From Marmoricola endophyticus (GTDB lineage Bacteria; Actinomycetota; Actinomycetes; Propionibacteriales; Nocardioidaceae), in assembly GCF_014644415.1 (NCBI RefSeq), contig NZ_BMKQ01000001.1, positions 648,569 to 712,568 of the forward strand: a DNA stretch of 64,000 nucleotides, read 5' to 3'. A program made the position numbers and the translations under genes. The stretch's first letter is position 1. Each line of letters opens with the position of its first letter. Of the stretch, positions 60,770 to 64,000 are shown piece by piece. Under the pieces are notes generated by a model, which saw only the letters and a program-made list of their open reading frames with translations, was not told where the DNA came from and did no database searches.

Positions 60770-60808
60770 GGTGCCGGTGGCCGGACGAGTCGCCCGGCCA
60801 CCGGCACC
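60770..60808 (-). terminator. Strong hairpin after the substrate-binding gene
   Basis: GGTGCCGGTGGCCGG (60770-60784) pairs perfectly with CCGGCCACCGGCACC (60794-60808) around a 9-nt loop, 20 nt after the stop of the binding-protein gene. It lacks a U-run. Such hairpins often protect or partly terminate mRNA so that the binding protein is made in excess over the permeases. Confidence 0.6.
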
Positions 60809-60827
60809 GGTGGGTGCTACAGGGTTG

Positions 60828-62570
60828 TCACTTCTCGAGCGAGATCGGACCGAGGTCCGGGTACATCGCGGAGGCGGGAGTGTTGTTGTACCCGCTCACC
60901 TTCGAGCCGCGGAGGAAGTTGAACTTCTGGCTCTCCAGCGGGATGTACGCGAAGTCCTTGCCCAGCTGCTCGTCGGCAGCCTGCAGAGCCTTCGTCTGGT
61001 CGCCGAGGTCGGCCGCGCTCTGGGCCTGGTCGACGATCTTGTTGAAGGTGTCGGACTTGTAGTTGCCGTAGTCCTGACCGGTGGAGTTCTTGGTCAGGTT
61101 CGGGCGGCTGTCGAACAGCGGCGGCGTGACGGTGATGGCGGAAGGCCAGTCGGCACCCCAGCCGCCCCAGATCACGTCGGCACCGTTGCTCGGCTTCTGG
61201 ATGACGTCGTAGTAGGTGTCACCCTGCGGGTCGAGGCTCACCTTGAAGCCGGCCTTGTCCCAGGTCGCCTGCAGCGCAGCGGCCTGCTTGTCGGCGGTGT
61301 CGGTCTTCGGGTAGGTGAACGTGATCGGGTACGGCGTGGTGACACCGGCCTCCTGCAGCAGCTTCTTCGCTGCCGCCGGGTCACCGCTGGCCGGCGCCGT
61401 GAAGGCCGGGTTGGCCTGGTAGCCGGTCACCGACGGGTTCACGATCGACTTGGCCTCGGCGTACGCACGCGAGCCACCACCGGCGTCGATCCAGCCCTTG
61501 GTGTTGGCAGCCATCGCCAGCGCCTCGCGGACCTTCGGGTTCGTCATCTTCTTGAAGTTCGGCAGGACGTAGTCCACGAACGGCGACTGCACGTTGACCG
61601 CGCGGTCGGCGACGGCACCGGTCAGGCGCGCGAAGTAGGCCGAGGGGACGCGCTCACCGGTGACGGCGAACTTGTCGTTGCCGCCGTCGGCGATCAGCTG
61701 GTCGGCGATGGTCTCCTGGGACTTGCCGATGTCGAAGACGATCTCGTCCGGGAGGGCCTTGCGGATCTCGGTGGAGTCGGTGCTGGGGTCGTACTGGTCG
61801 TTGCGCACCATCGTCGCGCCCTTGTTCTTCGACCAGGCGCCCTGCAGCTTGTACGGGCCGTTGGAGAAGATCTGGTAGTTGGACCGGTCGCCCTGGTCCT
61901 TGTCCTGGCGGTACGGGTCCATCATGTGCAGCGCGGCCACGGCCAGCGGGAAGTCCGGCCACGGCTTCTTGAAGTTGTACGTGATGGTGTTGCCGCTGCA
62001 GGTGATCGCCTTGTCGAAGGCGGCCTTGCCTGCGGCGCTCGACTTGTACGGCCCGGTGTAGCTCGGGAGGCCGTCACTGCCCTCGGGCACGTCGAGGTAG
62101 GAGAGGATGTAGTTCGGGCCGCCGGTGATCACGTCGGTGGCGAAGGCGCGCGAGGCGCCGTACTTGAAGTCGGCGCAGGTGATCTGCTTGCCGTCCTGCC
62201 ACTTGACGCCGTCCTTGATGGTGAACTTCCACTGGGTGGCGTCGGCGTTCTTGGTGCCGGTGTCGGTCGCGAGGTCGGCGACCGGCTTGTTGGCGACGTC
62301 GGGGTCGGTGTCGGCGGGGAACGAGACCAGCCCGCGGTAGACGGTGCGGTTCAGGTTCGAGATGTCGCGACCGACGTAGACCCGCTGCGGGTCGACGTGC
62401 TCGACCGGCTTGTTGATGTAGTAGTACAGCGTCCCGCCCTTGGAGCCGGACTTGGCGGCGTCCCCGGCGCTGCTGTTGTCGCCGCTGCCACCGCCGCCAC
62501 AGGCGGCGAGCGTCGCGGCCATGGACGCCACAGCGGCAGCTGCGAGCGCCCGCTTTGCAATGCTGGCCAT
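60828..62570 (-). CDS. Peptide-type ABC transporter substrate-binding lipoprotein (OppA-like, SBP family 5)
   Basis: A 580-residue lipoprotein. The signal ends at LAACGGGGSG with the lipobox cysteine at residue 24, followed by a Gly/Ser linker and the family 5 solute-binding domain (WKFTIKDGVKWQDGKQITCADFKYG is its clearest stretch; YNFKKPWPDFPLAVA further on). ATG at 62570 has AGGAGAAG upstream. The ligand, probably a peptide or another small solute, is not readable. It lies between the two permease genes. Confidence 0.92.
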   Translation of the reverse strand: MASIAKRALAAAAVASMAATLAACGGGGSGDNSSAGDAAKSGSKGGTLYYYINKPVEHVDPQRVYVGRDISNLNRTVYRGLVSFPADTDPDVANKPVADLATDTGTKNADATQWKFTIKDGVKWQDGKQITCADFKYGASRAFATDVITGGPNYILSYLDVPEGSDGLPSYTGPYKSSAAGKAAFDKAITCSGNTITYNFKKPWPDFPLAVAALHMMDPYRQDKDQGDRSNYQIFSNGPYKLQGAWSKNKGATMVRNDQYDPSTDSTEIRKALPDEIVFDIGKSQETIADQLIADGGNDKFAVTGERVPSAYFARLTGAVADRAVNVQSPFVDYVLPNFKKMTNPKVREALAMAANTKGWIDAGGGSRAYAEAKSIVNPSVTGYQANPAFTAPASGDPAAAKKLLQEAGVTTPYPITFTYPKTDTADKQAAALQATWDKAGFKVSLDPQGDTYYDVIQKPSNGADVIWGGWGADWPSAITVTPPLFDSRPNLTKNSTGQDYGNYKSDTFNKIVDQAQSAADLGDQTKALQAADEQLGKDFAYIPLESQKFNFLRGSKVSGYNNTPASAMYPDLGPISLEK

Positions 62571-62664
62571 CACTTCTCCTTGTGTGTGTGTCGCGCCGAG
62601 AACCGGCGGCACGTCCGACCGCGGGCTGCGGTCGGGGTCTGAGGGGTCGACGAACAAGTGCTCG

Positions 62665-63678
62665 TCATCGGTCGGCCTTCGGGTCGAGCGCGTCGCGGAC
62701 GCCGTCGCCGAAGAGGTTCAGCGACACCACGATCACGGCGATCACGATGGCCGGGAACAGGAAGTACGTGAAGTCGGTCAACGCGTAGTTGACGCCGTCG
62801 GTGAGGATGTTGCCCAGCGTCGGCGTGGGCGGCTTGATGCCCACGCCGAGGTAGCTCAGCGCGGCCTCGGCGGAGACGTACTGCGGTGTGATCAGGGTGA
62901 AGGAGACCAGCAGCGGCGCCCACACGTTGGGCAGGATCTCCTTGAAGTAGAGCCGCCGAGGCGAGGCGCCGAGCAGCTTTGCCGCCTCGATGAACTCGCG
63001 TTCGCGGATCGAGAGCACCTGCCCGCGGATCAGTCGAGCGACCGCCGGCCAGCCGAAGAGGCCGAGGACCCCGATCTCGTAGACCGCGTTCGCCGGGTTC
63101 GTCGACAACCCGGTGCGCTGCTGGATCGCCGCCACGAAGATCGACGACAGCGCCAGCAGCATCAGGGTCTGCGGGAAGGACAGAGTCAGGTCGATCAGCC
63201 GGCCGACGGTGGCGTCGATCAGGCCGCCGCTGAAGCCGGCGATGATGCCGAGGACGGTGCCGACCACGATCGCCACGATGGCCGCGGCGAGGCTGATCGA
63301 GAGCGAGAAGGTGACGCCGTACCAGAGCCGGGAGAGGACGTCGCGGCCCGTGCCGGGCTCGATGCCGAGCGGGTGGGCCCAGGTGATGCCGCCGGCCGCG
63401 CCCCTCGGCAGACCGCCGAGCGTGGGGTCGATCAGCTTGTCGTCCTGGTTGAGGCTGATCGGGTCGATGATGCCGATCTTGGTGAAGATCGGCGCGAGGA
63501 TCGCGGCGACCAGGACGAAGGCAACGACGTAGAACGCGATCATCGACAGGCGGTCCTTGCGGAACCGTCGCACCGCGAGCTTCGTCGGTGAGAGACCTTC
63601 GAGGCTCTGCGGCTGGTCGTCGGCCTTCGGCTCGTCCGGCGTGGGCGAGACCTCGAGCTGCGACTCCGACAGAGACAT
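62665..63678 (-). CDS. Peptide-type ABC transporter permease (OppC-like)
   Basis: A 337-residue membrane protein with a cytosolic N-terminus (PTKLAVRRFRKDRLSMIAFYV opening helix), the external GTGRDVLSRLWYG segment and the EAA loop EREFIEAAKLLGASPRRLYFKEI. ATG at 63678 is preferred, with GAGG upstream; an in-frame start at 63723 adds 15 residues. It is the first gene of the importer operon, so the order in the direction of transcription is C-A-B-D-F. Confidence 0.93.
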   Translation of the reverse strand: MSLSESQLEVSPTPDEPKADDQPQSLEGLSPTKLAVRRFRKDRLSMIAFYVVAFVLVAAILAPIFTKIGIIDPISLNQDDKLIDPTLGGLPRGAAGGITWAHPLGIEPGTGRDVLSRLWYGVTFSLSISLAAAIVAIVVGTVLGIIAGFSGGLIDATVGRLIDLTLSFPQTLMLLALSSIFVAAIQQRTGLSTNPANAVYEIGVLGLFGWPAVARLIRGQVLSIREREFIEAAKLLGASPRRLYFKEILPNVWAPLLVSFTLITPQYVSAEAALSYLGVGIKPPTPTLGNILTDGVNYALTDFTYFLFPAIVIAVIVVSLNLFGDGVRDALDPKADR

Positions 63679-63750
63679 CTGGACCTCGGATCTTCCTAAG
63701 ACGGCTGGGACCTGGGTGCACACCGGGGATCGCCCGGACGGCGCGTGGAG

Positions 63751-63778
63751 ACTCTATGTGAGCCGGGCCATGTTTCCA
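63751..63778 (-). promoter_or_regulatory. Promoter of the ABC importer operon
   Basis: On the minus strand TGGAAA (63778-63773) and TAGAGT (63756-63751) are 16 nt apart, giving a leader of about 65 nt before the first permease. The boxes are approximate. Confidence 0.4.
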
Positions 63779-63868
63779 GGACCCCCGCGGTAACGATCTG
63801 GACACGGGTCGGATCGCTCCGTGACGGTCGTCTCCGCACCTCCCGGACACCGACCTGTGTCAGCACCC

Positions 63869-63920
63869 ACCGGAGGTCGAGCAGAGAGCGAGCCCCAGCG
63901 AGCGATCGGTCGTCGAGACC
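63869..63920. repeat. Long GGTCGAG...CGAGACC repeat
   Basis: A member of the same repeat family as at 34881 and 57228-57363: it starts ccggaggtcgagcag, carries the inner gagcgagccccagcgagcg block and ends gtcgtcgagacc. It lies upstream of the importer operon, between its promoter and the end of the next gene. Confidence 0.7.
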
Positions 63921-63945
63921 GCCCGCCGTGAGACACCCGGCGACC

Positions 63946-64000
63946 TCAGCCGCCACGGTCCTCGCGCATGGAGTAGCCGCGCGAGAGGGAGGGCAAGTCG
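63946..64000 (-). CDS. 3' end of an unidentified gene, cut by the window edge
   Basis: The last 55 bases read on the minus strand as an open frame ending DLPSLSRGYSMREDRGG and a TGA stop, preceded by nothing visible in this window. Composition and frame look coding, but the fragment is too short to identify. It would lie upstream of the importer operon. Confidence 0.35.
   Translation of the reverse strand, partial: DLPSLSRGYSMREDRGG

Noticed and set aside
63754-63956. Open frames upstream of the importer operon
   Set aside because: They run through the promoter and a dispersed repeat, overlap each other and show no coding features.

Overview
The window is very GC-rich and densely coded, and its gene order is that of an actinobacterium. 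The MihF-type integration host factor, a degenerate PriA, type 2 PyrF, and blocks that match the published Mycobacterium tuberculosis order (fmt-rsmB-rpe-ribD, pyrR to metK, rarA-alaS-ruvX-mltG-aroE to nusB) all support this. Repeats bounded by GGTCGAG and CGAGACC and many leaderless genes (a TANNNT box 6-8 nt before ATG or GTG) suggest a Nocardioides-like member of the Propionibacteriales. That last step is inference.

Layout. 1-8200: divergent rhomboid and aldose-epimerase genes, then one long minus-strand block for riboflavin synthesis (ribD-ribE-pnuC/ribM-type transporter-ribBA-ribH) running into hisE-hisG and a PH-domain gene, headed by a clear FMN riboswitch. 8300-16200: rpe, then a four-gene demethylation cassette (DAO-family oxidase, flavodoxin-reductase-type electron carrier, Rieske oxygenase, DgcA-like dehydrogenase) with a divergent LysR regulator and a MITE-like element at its border. 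The cassette sits exactly where rpe and rsmB are normally adjacent. It probably removes methyl groups stepwise from glycine betaine or a related betaine. 16200-28500: rsmB, fmt, def, priA, a TSUP exporter, a Na+/H+ antiporter, a DksA/TraR protein, metK, coaBC, rpoZ, gmk, mihF. 28500-38800: a complete pyrimidine operon (pyrR-pyrB-pyrC-PH-like-carA-carB-pyrD-pyrF) with a PyrR-binding loop in its leader. 38900-44900: accessory region with an unrecognised helical protein, an aminotransferase IV/sulfotransferase pair, a frameshifted flavin disulfide reductase, a conserved hypothetical gene and a tandem GNAT protein. 45000-57200: nusB, efp, aroB, aroK, aroC, prepilin peptidase, aroE, mltG, ruvX, alaS, two small membrane-protein genes, rarA. 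57200-64000: repeat cluster, then a peptide-type ABC importer in the order C-A-B-D-F (transcription direction), and the end of an unidentified gene.

Most of the window is housekeeping biosynthesis and translation. The most unusual items are the betaine-type island with its border element, a palindromic repeat that forms part of the carA reading frame, the aminotransferase/sulfotransferase pair, a G-tract frameshift in an oxidoreductase gene, and a nested double palindrome after priA. I saw no CRISPR array, rRNA, tRNA, phage genes or complete transposase gene. The only gene-free stretch longer than 300 bases is 7392-7702, which holds the FMN riboswitch and a divergent promoter.
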